From positions 20,896,501 to 20,960,500 of the forward strand of contig OX419761.1 of assembly GCA_948567375.1 (NCBI GenBank): a stretch of 64,000 bases of DNA, in the 5' to 3' direction. This DNA comes from Lunularia cruciata (Eukaryota; Streptophyta; Marchantiopsida; Lunulariales; Lunulariaceae). Position 1 is the stretch's first letter. The number at the start of each line of letters is the position of its first letter. Below are positions 11,728-21,271 of this stretch, one piece after another. Made by a program: the position numbers and the translations under genes. The notes beneath the pieces are model-generated. The model made no database searches, was not told the DNA's origin, and was given only the letters and a program-made list of their open reading frames with translations.

Positions 11728-12345
11728 GTGGAAGCTATTGCACGTATTCCACAGCCTACGGATGTGAGCAGAGTGCGAGCATTCCTTGGGTTGGCCAACT
11801 TCTATCGCCATTATGTTAGAGGATTTAGTGCCATTGCCAAGGCCTTGACAAAGCTAACCAAGCTTACACAGGAGTGGTGTTGGGGAGATGAGCAGGAGAG
11901 AGCTTTTGTAGAGCTCAAGGAGAGGTTGACATCTAGTTCTATTTTGAGGAGACCGATCAAAGGACAACCATTTCAGGTTCATATTGATTGGAGTATGTTG
12001 GAGCTTGGAGCAGTGCTCACCTAGCATGATGATGAGGAGAAGGATTTTATGGTGGCCTATGCTAGTCGCTCCAACAATTCAGTGGAGGCAAAGTATAGTT
12101 CATATGAAGGAGAGTGCTTTGCAGCAGTTTGGGCAGTAGCACATTTTTGATGTTACCTATTTGGTAACCCCTTCACTCTCATCACTGATCATCAACCACT
12201 AAAGTGGTTGATGGAGTCCGACAAGCTTTTAGGGAAGCTTGCACAATGGGCTCTGATTTTACAAGAGTATGATTTCACAATTGTTCATAGACCTAGAGTG
12301 GTGAACCGTGATGCAGATGGGTTGAGTAGAAACCCATGTCCCAGC
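11728..12345 (+). pseudogene. B1 RT connection and RNase H domain
   Basis: 11728-12024 holds the Ty3 connection segment (RAFLGLANFYRHYVRGF at 11779-11829). RNase H continues with YASRSNNSVEAKYSSYEGE (12058-12114), TDHQPLKWL near 12184-12212 and a DGLSR segment at 12316-12330. The enzyme removes RNA from the RNA-DNA hybrid. TAG at 12022 replaces a Gln expected before His-Asp-Asp, and TGA at 12148 breaks it again. Confidence 0.85.
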
Positions 12346-13620
12346 CAGCAGGATCAGACCGGAGCATGTTGGCATGGTGAGACAGATGAGGAGATGGTGC
12401 CAAGTTGGCATGCATCGGCCTTTCTATGTGTATTTTTAGAGGCTTTGGTGGTATCTCTCTTAGCGCATACCTGAGGAGTTATTGAGGTCACAGATCCAGA
12501 GAGTGAAGATATTGGTATAGTTCAGTGAGACATTCATGATGATGTCTTAATGATGGACTATTTTTGCACTGGTGTTATGGGTGGCACAGTTGGGACCAAG
12601 GAGAGAGACCGTGTTCTTCAGCAAGCCTGACGGTTCAGATTGGAATGCAGACACCTTTTGCGTGTATGGGAGGATGGTAGAGTGCAAGTAGTACAACTTC
12701 CATCTTAGAGACCGTAGTTGGTCCATCATGCTCATGAAGAGCTAGGACATTTTGGAGTAAAGCATACATATAGCTTACTCTAGAGTCATTATTAGTGGCA
12801 CAATATGTAGACCAAGGTATAGTAGTTTGTTGCCAGATGTGTGGTTTATGACCGAGTTAGAGCATCATTCAATGCTCCTACGCCATAGTTACACCCATTA
12901 CCTATCATGGGATTGGGTTACCATTGGAGTTTGGACTTTGCTGGACCTTTACCGCTGACTGTGAAGCATCATCGGTATGTTTTGGTGATGGTGGAGCACT
13001 TCTCCAAGTGGATTGAGTTGGTGGCACTTCCTGACAAGTCTAGTGAAGGGACAACTTACTCATTCCTGGATTGAGTTCTTAGTCATTTTGGTGCACCAGT
13101 TGAGGTTTGACTGATCAGGGTACATAGTTCTTGGGAGAGTTTCAGGTCTTGTGTGATAAGGCCTTGATTGATCATCGTACTACATCCCAAGATCACCCTG
13201 AGGCAGATGGCTTAGCAGAGAGTGGTTTAGACAGTGAAGAGAGGATTGCAAAATTATGGTTTGCAGAGAGGCCACTTGGGAGATTGGGATCTCTAGTTAC
13301 CTTGGTTGGCCATGGGCTATCGGTTTAGCCGGCAAGCCTCCTTAGCATCCTTCTCTCTATACTTTCTACTCTATGGATGAGATCCAGATTTACCTACAGC
13401 TATTTGTTGAGATGCTATTGTAGTTTTGGACTTAGATGATCACGATGTATGGATGAGCGCATGTTCTCAACGGGCAGAGATCTTTTGGAGAGTGATGCCA
13501 ATGGCCTTTGAGAACTTGGCAATTGTGCAACATAGAGATACTTTACACTATGCTACCATTCAAGGAGGAGGTTATAGACCCTCAATCCATTGATTTCATC
13601 CAGAAGATTATGTATATCTA
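12346..13620 (+). pseudogene. B1 integrase (DDE, Ty3 type)
   Basis: The N-terminal zinc-binding part is visible near 12715-12860 (HHAHEELGHFG, then CVVY where CxxC is expected, so one Cys is lost). The core begins with HWSLDFAGPLP (12922-12954), whose Asp is the first catalytic residue. TDQGT in a shifted frame near 13110-13126 gives the second. HPEADGLAE near 13195-13221 gives the Glu region. A frameshift lies near 13100-13130. The enzyme would insert the DNA copy and create short target duplications, which agrees with the GCTC flanks. I saw no tyrosine recombinase. Confidence 0.85.
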
Positions 13621-13635
13621 CAACAAACAACACCA

Positions 13636-13968
13636 ATGACACTTGATGTTTCGACAGGCCGCACTATCTTGAAAGTGCGTGAGGTTTTGCCATGTGGAGT
13701 CCTTGTGTTAGAAGGACGTGATGGTGTTGTTTGGAAGGATCATGTGCGCAATTGTGCACCATGCCACCTCCCAAACATTGATGGTACTATGGACCCAAGC
13801 TTGGCACTTGTACGTGCAAGCTTGCGGTGTATGTTATGTGGCTCTTTTGGTGGAGCTGCAACTATGTTAGTGTGTGATAGCTGTTTGAGAGGATGGCATA
13901 TGGCATGTATGACTCCTCCCCTCACAATGGTTCCTCAAGGACAATGGTTATATCCTAGATGTACTTAA
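13636..13968 (+). pseudogene. PHD finger at the integrase C-terminus of B1
   Basis: The last 110 open residues of the B1 polyprotein end in a C4HC3 zinc finger of the PHD type. The ligands are Cys65-x2-Cys68-x11-Cys80-x2-Cys83-x4-His88-x2-Cys91, then PPL, Trp104 and a final Cys109. The partner of Cys109 at position 106 is Tyr instead of Cys (one base from TGT). The finger spans about 13828-13962. PHD fingers usually read the methylation state of histone H3 tails. Here it sits where chromoviruses carry a chromodomain, so a role in choosing insertion sites is a reasonable inference. The upstream NCAPCHLPNI stretch is Cys-rich but not a clear finger. Confidence 0.82.
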
Positions 13969-14136
13969 TCTATAGCTAGTTCATTCTTTATATGGTATAG
14001 ATTGCAGACAGACGACTAACGATGGGGCTCCATAGCACCCGGCCTCCTGATCTTTGCTCATCATAAAGTACACCATATACTTAGAGTAGATGGCTATCTA
14101 GAGTTAGAGGGACCTAACCGCCAGCTAGGGGGCAAT
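13969..14136 (+). other. B1 3' untranslated region and purine tract
   Basis: Non-coding tail after the PHD stop. It ends with CAGCTAGGGGGCAAT (14122-14136), a purine-rich run right before TGTGGCAC. This is the place and composition expected for plus-strand priming. Confidence 0.6.
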
Positions 14137-14241
14137 TGTGGCACTTTAGAGTCTATGTATGACTTATGTGTGAGTTGTGCTTCTATTTTGTATGATGTTG
14201 ACAGCGATGGATGTTGTGTAGCGATGTATATACGCACAACA
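14137..14241 (+). repeat. B1 end repeat, segment b (copy 1)
   Basis: 105 bp, TGTGGCAC to GCACAACA, nearly identical to 14690-14793. It contains the TATA-like TATATA at 14227-14232. It is absent from the 5' end of the element, which starts with a. Confidence 0.85.
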
Positions 14242-14243
14242 AC

Positions 14244-14689
14244 TGTCATGCTATTTGTAGTTTTGCATTTAGATGCCCGGACACTAGAGTTCTAGTGATA
14301 TTAGTTAGAGGCATTTTGGCCTTTACTCATAGACTACCTTTCGAAGGTCAGATTTCCGGTTTAGGGTATTGACCTCATGGTGGGGCCCATCGTCACTTGC
14401 ACCGTCTGCACCGTCAGGTATGCCGTCAGCGGGACCGTTGGGAGGAGACCTAGGTCAAAATCAGGGGTATACCCTGGGAGTGCAGCTCTAGAGAGCTCAC
14501 TTCTCTGATGTTGAGCCTTCGAGTTCCTGGCTAGAGTGGACAGAAAGCCGGCGAGCGTTACCTGGAGTCTCTATGCTAGAGTGGGTGTGGCTTGACTGTA
14601 ATCAATGCCTTGTTGTTGGCAAGTGGTTGAGGATCAGATCAAGTATTGATCTGAGTTTGATTGATTTGAGTGGTAAAAGATCTAATTAT
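14244..14689 (+). repeat. B1 end repeat, segment a (copy 2)
   Basis: The second copy of the 5' terminal segment, starting TGTCATGC and running to TCTAATTA, flanked on both sides by b. A transcript started from the TATA box in b would begin near the start of a. Confidence 0.87.
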
Positions 14690-14793
14690 TGTAGCACTTT
14701 AGAGTTATGTATGACTTATGTGTGAGTTGTCCTTCTATTGTGTATGATGTTGACAGCAATGTATGTTGTGTAGCGATGTATATATGCACAACA
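14690..14793 (+). repeat. B1 end repeat, segment b (copy 2, terminal)
   Basis: TGTAGCAC to GCACAACA, ending exactly where the element A LTR resumes with GCTCC. It differs from copy 1 at only a handful of bases. Confidence 0.85.
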
Positions 14794-15400
14794 GCTCCAC
14801 CATATGATTAGGCACACAGATAGGTGACATGTCAGCAAGCTCCACCCTTGGATCACTTATTTGGATGGGTGACATGTCGGTCTAGGTCCTATCTGGTTGG
14901 TCAAATAAGCTTTGACCGGAGGGAATCTTCTTGTAGGAGTCTCAGAATCACATGAGTAAGGTACCGATGGAAAGTTCTCGACGAGACAAACCAAGGGGGA
15001 GGGAAGGCCAGCCTCTCATTTGTTGAGGGGGGATGCACATATTTTTTAGGCCTAATTCATCCATTCAGGCCTCCAAAATTGCCTTCAAAGATTTCAAGCA
15101 TATTTTGGTTCCTACTCTATTAGTAGAAGTCCCCTTTTGGTGATACATATTTCTGATCTGTTTAGTCCATCATGTGTAACATCTTTCCAGATGTTACTAA
15201 ACCAATTCTCACCTTTAAATTATATGTCTAGCTATTGTTCTAAGGTTCTCAAGTCTATTTTGGTTTCTGCTCTATTCGTAGAAGTACTCTTTTGGTGATA
15301 CTTCTATTTGATCTATTTTGAACATCATATATAACATCATTCTAGATGTTACCAAACCAAATTTCACATCTAGATCATATGACTAGCTCTTGGTATTATA
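14794..15400 (-). repeat. Element A 3' LTR, proximal part (U3 side)
   Basis: Matches 21385-22006 of the 5' LTR. On the minus strand it begins TATAATACC (TGTAATACC in the other LTRs) right after the purine tract. It is the larger half of the LTR cut by B1. Confidence 0.87.
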
Positions 15401-15413
15401 GACCTCCCTCCTT
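15401..15413 (-). other. Element A polypurine tract
   Basis: On the minus strand AAAAGGAGGGAGG directly precedes the 3' LTR. This is the primer position for plus-strand synthesis. Confidence 0.7.
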
Positions 15414-15625
15414 TTAAGATGCAACGTCCTCGTTGTGCAATTGTTGCTCAAATGCTTGCACCAACACCGGTGCATGTGTCAAATTGGCAGCGGGCTCCCA
15501 TGTTGCTTCATATAGAGGCTAACCTTTCCATTGTATTAGATAGTCCACCCGTGGATGGCGAGTACCACGAATACGTTTTGGAGAATATGCTCCACTTCAT
15601 ATTCCTCTATGCCATCAATGAGTGT
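15414..15625 (-). pseudogene. Element A chromodomain
   Basis: Reading from about 15612 down to 15414 gives a chromodomain. An EYEVEHILQ start is followed by a frameshift. Then come RIRGTRHPRVDYLIQWKG, a TAG, and an EATWEPAANL segment. The aromatic-cage pattern (Tyr, Trp, Trp) and the WEP motif are typical of plant chromoviruses, where the domain follows integrase and is thought to guide insertion to marked chromatin. It is dead because of the frameshift and stop. The plus-strand frame at 15419-15667 is its shadow. Confidence 0.8.
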
Positions 15626-16640
15626 TGGACAAGGTCAAATGTCTTGTGTGGAATGACCCTGGCCTGATCAGGGAGCATATCTACGTGGTAGGGAAACATG
15701 GAACACTAGATGGATCTTCATGTGTAGTGGTAGCTCAAGGTGATAGACCACAACGCCAACGCGATGAAGAATCAAGGAAGGCCCAATAAAACGAGGTTTG
15801 AGCTTACAAGGTCCAACTAATGTGAGGTTTGTTATCAATAGTCACACTTGATCCCCAACATTGAACTCCATGTGCCTACGGTGTGCATCAAAATACTACT
15901 TTTTTTGATTTTATGCAATCTGTAATCTGTGCTTGGTGCTCTCCACACTGTGTTGGATTCTAGAAACAAATGTGTTGACTTCATCGACCTTGGTAGCCAT
16001 TGGACAGATCTTCATCAAGATAGAAGGTGTGAAAGGATGCTCACCATACATGAGGAAGAACGGGGTGACCCGGGTGGATGCATTCACTGAATTGTTGTAA
16101 GCAAATTCCATGAACATGAGTAGGGTGTCCCACCTCTCTTGCTCTTCTAAGGTGAAGCCGTGTAACATATCTTCAATCGTGTGATTAGCCCGCTCTATTT
16201 GGCTATTTGTTTGTGGGTGGTAAGCTGTGGACATGGCTAACTTGGTTTTGAAGAAAACAAAGAGTGTTCACCAAAACAAACTGGTGAATTGCCTCTATCG
16301 GTGATAAGTACTCTAGACAAGCCATGGTGAGAGAAAATTGCATCTAAGTATAATTGAGCTAGTTGTAGAGCGGTCACATCCTTGGAAATAGGGTGTACAT
16401 GAATCATTTTGCTAAGCCGGTCCACAAAGACCACAATGGAGTCAATGAATTACCCTGAGGTGGTCTGGGGTAATTCACAGACGAGATCCATACTCACTTG
16501 TTCCCAACGTTGGGTAGGCATGGGGAGAGGTTGAAAGAGCCATGCAAGAGCTTGATTAGAAGCTTTGTTTTGTTGACAAAGTAGGCAGCTGCGCACGTAG
16601 TCCATCATATTGTTGCTCATCTTGGGCCAATAGTAATGGC
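15626..16640 (-). pseudogene. Element A integrase
   Basis: Two open pieces, 16434-16237 and 16234-15911, in neighbouring frames carry the core of a Ty3 integrase. FVDRLSKMIHVHPISKDVTA and ITDRG contain core and catalytic Asp regions. AYHPQTNSQIERANHTIEDM contains the catalytic Glu, followed by FAYNNSVNASTRVTPFF. The zinc-binding region is decayed near 16530-16640. A stop in the WSMDL-type segment and the frameshift at 16235 inactivate it. It would insert the DNA copy into the host genome. Confidence 0.88.
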
Positions 16641-17260
16641 GCTAGACTGCATCTAAGGTCTTGTCCACTCCAACATGACCTGCAATGGTTGAATCATGAC
16701 ATTATGCTAGAATGGTGGTGCGTAGTTCTGGGACATTTGGGATCCATAATCTGCCATCACAAAAAGTGAGTCCTTGGGTGTTGGTGATGCCTTTGGATGA
16801 TTGCGCTTCTACAATCTGCGGATCAATTTTTGTAGCAGCCAAAATCCTTGGCCAAAATTCAGGGTTAATCTTAACCTCTACCACCAAGTTGTTTGCCATT
16901 AGCATGCGGTTGAAAGCATCTACAAGTTGCTTCTTACCTTCTACGGAGGTGATTGACATGTTGAAGCGTTGTTGCAACTCTGCCCACTGAATCTGCCAAC
17001 AAGATAGATCCTTTTGCGTCTTGAGGTAGTCTAGAGGTTTGTGGTCTATCTCTACTACAAATGCCTTCTTGCCCAAATAGTGCTTCCAATGCTTGGTTGC
17101 CAGAACAATAGCTAGCTCTTCTTGTTTTGTGGTGTGGTAGTTGCACTCTGCCGGTAATAACTTTTGAGAGAAATATGCAATTGGATGTCATCCGTCATGC
17201 CACTCTTGTTGTAGGACTGCTCCTATTGCTACGCTTGATGCATCTATGGCCAACTTGATT
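16641..17260 (-). pseudogene. Element A RNase H and pre-integrase segment
   Basis: 17076-16702 is open and reads KKAFVVEIDHKPLDYLKTQ, then the QQRFNMSI and DAFNRM segments, which are the C-terminal RNase H motifs. The first half (17260-17080) is broken by stops and a frame change. The domain would degrade the RNA strand during reverse transcription. Confidence 0.8.
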
Positions 17261-18305
17261 GGTCGTTTTGGGTCATACCACTTCAAAATTGGTGCATGTA
17301 GCAAGGCGGCTTTCAATTCTTGAAAGGCCAACTCTTGTGTGGTTCCCCATGTCTACTTCTTCCCCTTGCCAAGTAGTGTTGTTAAAGGTTGTGCAACCTT
17401 AGAGAAGTCCTTGACAAATCTACAATAGAATCTTGTCAACCCCAAGAAGCTCTTGAGTTGAGTCTGATCTTTTAGGGCACGTCATTTTTGAATGACCTCT
17501 ATTTTATCTATCAATACTTGAATGCCCTCTGCACTTGCTCTATGCCCCAAGTAGTCTACTTCAGACTTGCACTTTGAGATTTTGGCATACAATCAATTTT
17601 GTCTTAGAATCCGGAGTACCTCTCGTAGATGTTGTTTGTGTTCCGTCATCATACTACTATATACTAAGTATTGTCCAAGAAGACAATAACAGACTTATCC
17701 AAGTATGGACAAAATATGTCATTCATTAGACTCATGAAAGTGGTAAGTGCATTGGTGAGGCCAAAAGGCATCACAAGATACTCAAAGTGGCCATACCTGG
17801 TTCAAAAGGCAGTTTTGTACACATCCTCCTCTGCAATTCGGATTTGATTGTAACCGCTTTGCAAGTCCAATTTGGTGAAGTATCTTGCTCCATTGAGTTG
17901 ATCAAACAAGTCATCCATGCAAGGTTAGGGGTATTTGTTCTTCACTATTTGTTGACTGAGACCTTGATAGTCAATGCACACGCGCATTATACCATCCTTC
18001 TTTTTCATAAACAAGACAAGGGCCCTATATGGTGATACGCTAGGTTGGATGAACCCCTTTTGCAGCATCTCCTCAATCTGAGTCTTACACTACTACAACT
18101 CATGAGGTGATAGGCAATATGGGGCCTTGCAAGGAGGTGTCTTCTCCGGGAGTGTCTCAATTTTATGATCTTCTCTCCCTTTTGGTGGTAATCCTAAGGG
18201 TAGATCATTGGGAAAGACATCTTGAAATTCATCTACTACATCCTTCAATTTCTTAGGAACTTGTCCATCAAATTGTGCACTCTGCACTTCTCTTATTAGA
18301 CCCAT
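17261..18305 (-). pseudogene. Element A reverse transcriptase
   Basis: 18305-18093 is open and ends in CKAPYCLSPHEL, the start of the Ty3 RT domain. Further down on the minus strand come a KKKDG segment, [12 protein letters not shown] near 17857-17890, a PFGLTNA segment and finally VIVFLDN at 17670-17690. The catalytic pair Asp-Asp is Asp-Asn there, so the enzyme is dead even apart from the stops. Confidence 0.83.
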
Positions 18306-18896
18306 GAAACATCTATCATTCTTATAGACAATTGTCGTCCCTATGACATATAGAGGCAGATCCTACCTGGGTGATTTTTCTTTTACCCCAATGATTGACC
18401 ATTGGTAGGTTCTTACTACTTTCTTCCTCCAATATACCATAGGGTTGTAATGCTCCATCCATGGCATGCCTAAGATTGTATCATAACGAGATAATTGTAT
18501 CACTTGCCACTCAATTGCTTCCTAATATTCTCCTTCAGAGAGTGTTACCCGTCTAGGTAATGGTTCAAGCCTCTCTATTTTCCCATTAGGCAACTCTACT
18601 TCTTCACTCTTCTTCACTCTATCTCTCTCTAGATCCATTCCCAATCTTATTGCAATAGAGCGAGATAAGAAATTATGTGTTGCTCTCAGATCAATTAATA
18701 CTCTCACTTGATTGCTTTCTAAGACTCCATTCATGACAATCAATTGTGAGGTTGCCTTTTGGGATCTTTGCGCGTTAGTCTTCTTCCTTTCCTCGCTTCT
18801 CTTCTTCCTTATTGAGCCAGTAAGGCTGCAAGGTACATTTACTAGAAATCTTCATTTTCCAAAGTGATTTCTAGCTCCTCCTCTTCAATGCGCCTC
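18306..18896 (-). pseudogene. Element A protease region
   Basis: 18743-18522 reads VRVLIDLRATHNFLSRSIA, where D-S-G-A-T-H is normal, so the active-site Ser-Gly is replaced by Leu-Arg. A Lys/Arg-rich tail follows, as in plant chromoviruses. The region up to 18896 is the gag-protease junction, cut by the solo LTR. Confidence 0.75.
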
Positions 18897-19637
18897 TGTA
18901 ATACCAAGAGCTAGCCATATGATCTAGATGTGAAATTTGGTTTGGTAACATCTAGAATGCTGTTATACATGATGGTCAAAATATATAAGATAGAAGTATC
19001 ACCAAAAGAGTACTTCTACAAATAGAGCAGAAACCAAAATAGACTTGAGAACCTTAGAACCAATAGCTAGACATATGATTTAAAGGTGAGAATTGGTTTG
19101 GTAACATCTGGAAGGATGTTACACATGATGGACTAAACAGATCAGAAATAGGTATCACCAAAAGGGGACTTCTACTAATAGAGTAGGAATCAAAATATAC
19201 CTGAAATCTTTGAAGGCAATTTCGAAGGCCTAAACGGATGAATTAGGCCTTGAAAATGTGCAATTTTTTCCCCTCCAACATATGAAAGGCTAGCCTTTCC
19301 TCCCCCCCAACTTTGTCTTGTCGAGAGCTTTCCAACGGTACCTTACTCATGTGATTTTGAGATTCCTACAGGAAGATTCCTTAAAAGATTCCCTTTGGTC
19401 AAAGCTTGTTTGACCAACCAGATAGGACCTAGACCAGACATGTCACCCATCCAAGTAAATACTCCAAGGGTGGAGCTTGCTGACATGTCACCTATCTGTG
19501 TCTTAATCCTATGGTGGAGCTTCCTTGGCAAAGATCTTCTTTGTCTATATAATAAAGAGAAGGTGCTTCCTTGGGGCATCGATGGTTTGAGTGTACAATC
19601 TGTGTTTTCTCTATTCTCTTGTCCTTGCAGTATTACA
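18897..19637 (+). repeat. Solo LTR of the element A family, opposite orientation
   Basis: 741 bp, TGTAATACC to GTATTACA, the same LTR as 21272-22006 but read on the plus strand. It is flanked by GCCTC (18892-18896) and TCCTC (19638-19642), a 5-bp duplication with one mismatch. No internal sequence accompanies it. It is therefore a solo LTR left by recombination of a later A-family insertion inside element A. Confidence 0.85.
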
Positions 19638-20640
19638 TCCTCTCCATGTTGTACAAAGGCCAAGGGCCTCTAGGGAAACGAGTGCGTCAGTTGGTAGATA
19701 TTTGCCCAATACGGCCACAATTGTAAAAACGGCGTTGTTCTCCTCAAGTTCCTTCTCCTTGTGGGACTCTATCTCTTTGTTCTTCTACTCGTCCATGCTC
19801 CTCTTGAAGTGATCGTGCTCCTTGATCTCAAAATTGAAGGTTACCCAATTCCATCGGTATTGGTCCACCCATGTGTCGCATTTCTGCCCAATAATGTTGA
19901 GGTGGAACTACTCCTTCACCTCTACCTAATGCTCTTGCTATTCTTTGCACACAAGCAATGGCTTCAAATACCATGCGAGGATTTTGCACCATGACTACTT
20001 CTTGGAAAATCCGCTCCTTTAACCTTGTTTGAAATTGTCAAGAGCCTTTGTTGGACTCATGTCTGTTATTGCGACTTGTAGATCCAAAAATGCATCCACA
20101 TACTCTTGTACGCTATTCTTTTGTCTCAATCTCTATAGTCAAGTTTGTGGCATCTGTACATAATCCACCAATTGGAAATTCTTCAGCAATCCTTCTTGCA
20201 TTGTTGTCCATGTGACCTCTCTTCTCTCTACCAACATGGATCGTTCCCAAGCATCATACCATGTGATGGCTTTCTTGGTCAAGTATCCACATGCAAACAC
20301 GCCTGCAGCATGCTCCATGATCTTTGTTGAGAACAATTGGAAATATCGATTTATTCTTGAGATCCAATTTTCCACTACTCCCATCATACGCTGCCCCTTG
20401 TAAGACTTGATGTTGCATGTCTTCTTCATCCAGAGTAGTAATGTGGCTTCATTGTTCATAGGGTTTGTAGGCACAAGTGCCTCTCCAAGTACTTCAGTCG
20501 TAGGTACTGAGTTTTGAGATGGCTCTTCTTCTTGCATGGCTTGATCATTCTTGAAGATTTGCACTTGACTTTGTAATGTCTCCATGGTCATCCTAATCTC
20601 TCAGAATTCATTCAACATCCCTTGCATTCCTTGCACCAGC
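19638..20640 (-). pseudogene. Element A gag
   Basis: 20591-20139 is open for 150 residues. It contains the capsid pattern WISRINRYFQLF, a GYLTKKAITWYDAWERS segment and TWTTMQEGLLKNFQ, as in Ty3 gag. The frame then continues with stops down to the solo LTR at 19637, and the nucleocapsid end lies beyond the insertion or is lost. Gag would form the particle in which reverse transcription happens. Confidence 0.8.
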
Positions 20641-21253
20641 TCTTGCAATTGCGGATCCATGGTTCTTGCAATACTCAATTGCTAATGTCTACTTCAATAA
20701 AGAGTCAATATGATCACTCTAGAAGGCGCACAAACTATTGGAACTACCATTGAGACCTCAAAAGCTATCACTCGTTGATAATACTCCTTGCCAAAATTCC
20801 TAACAACAAAATCTCTAAACATCACTTTCAATCTCACTACATAATAGATTTCTACTTGAGTGCTAAAAAGGGAGAGGATTTGGGACATTCACATCCATAT
20901 TAGAATGTAGATTGTCAAATCCCACTCTTTGTCATATATCACCACAAGTAGAATCACCAGGTTTGGTGAGTTCATCACCCTATCCATAAATTCTTTGCCA
21001 AAGTGATAAACTAGCAATACCCTCATTTGCTCATGCTGGATATACATAACCTTGATGTACATAACCTTGATGTGGAATGGATTCTGGAATGTAAAACTAG
21101 GTGCAAGAAATTGTCCTCCCCGTGCATACATCCCGTCCGTTCTCTAGAGTCCTTCCTAAGTCTAGCAATTACTCTATGTTCTCCACCTCAAATTACTCAG
21201 TTTCAGTAGTTCATGCTCTTCCAAGAGGGGTGATCCACTCTCTTGGACTAAGA
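20641..21253 (-). other. Element A leader between primer site and gag
   Basis: No coding signal. It contains a short tandem duplication around 21044-21075, where ACATAACCTTGATGT is repeated. Confidence 0.5.
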
Positions 21254-21270
21254 CACTCGCTCTAATACCA
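21254..21270 (-). other. Element A primer-binding site
   Basis: On the minus strand TGGTATTAGAGCGAGTG begins one base after the LTR. It matches the initiator-Met-tRNA complement TGGTATCAGAGC at all but one base. Confidence 0.8.
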
Positions 21271-21271
21271 T

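Larger units (their letters stand above)
5273..14793 (+). mobile_element. Element B1: Ty3-like retrotransposon with DNA methyltransferase and PHD finger
   Basis: B1 is inserted into the 3' LTR of element A. GCTC occurs at 5269-5272 and again at 14794-14797 (AGCTC if the terminal A is counted in the duplication). The element begins TGTCACG and ends CACAACA. Its order is end repeat a, long leader, gag with knuckle, protease, linker, C5-methyltransferase, second linker, RT with YIDD, RNase H, integrase, PHD finger, then repeats b-a-b. Gag to the methyltransferase lie mostly in one frame and RT to PHD mostly in another. Many stops are TAG where family conservation expects Gln or Trp. The copy is non-functional. 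The combination of Ty3 integrase, methyltransferase and split-repeat ends is unusual. Confidence 0.88.

Noticed and set aside
5273-14793. Reading B1 as an ordinary LTR element with b-a LTRs
   Set aside because: The 5' end has no b segment in B1 nor, convincingly, in B2, and the solo copy reads a-b. I keep it as an alternative under the split-repeat finding rather than as the call.
15419-15667. 82-codon plus-strand open frame
   Set aside because: Antisense shadow of the element A chromodomain.
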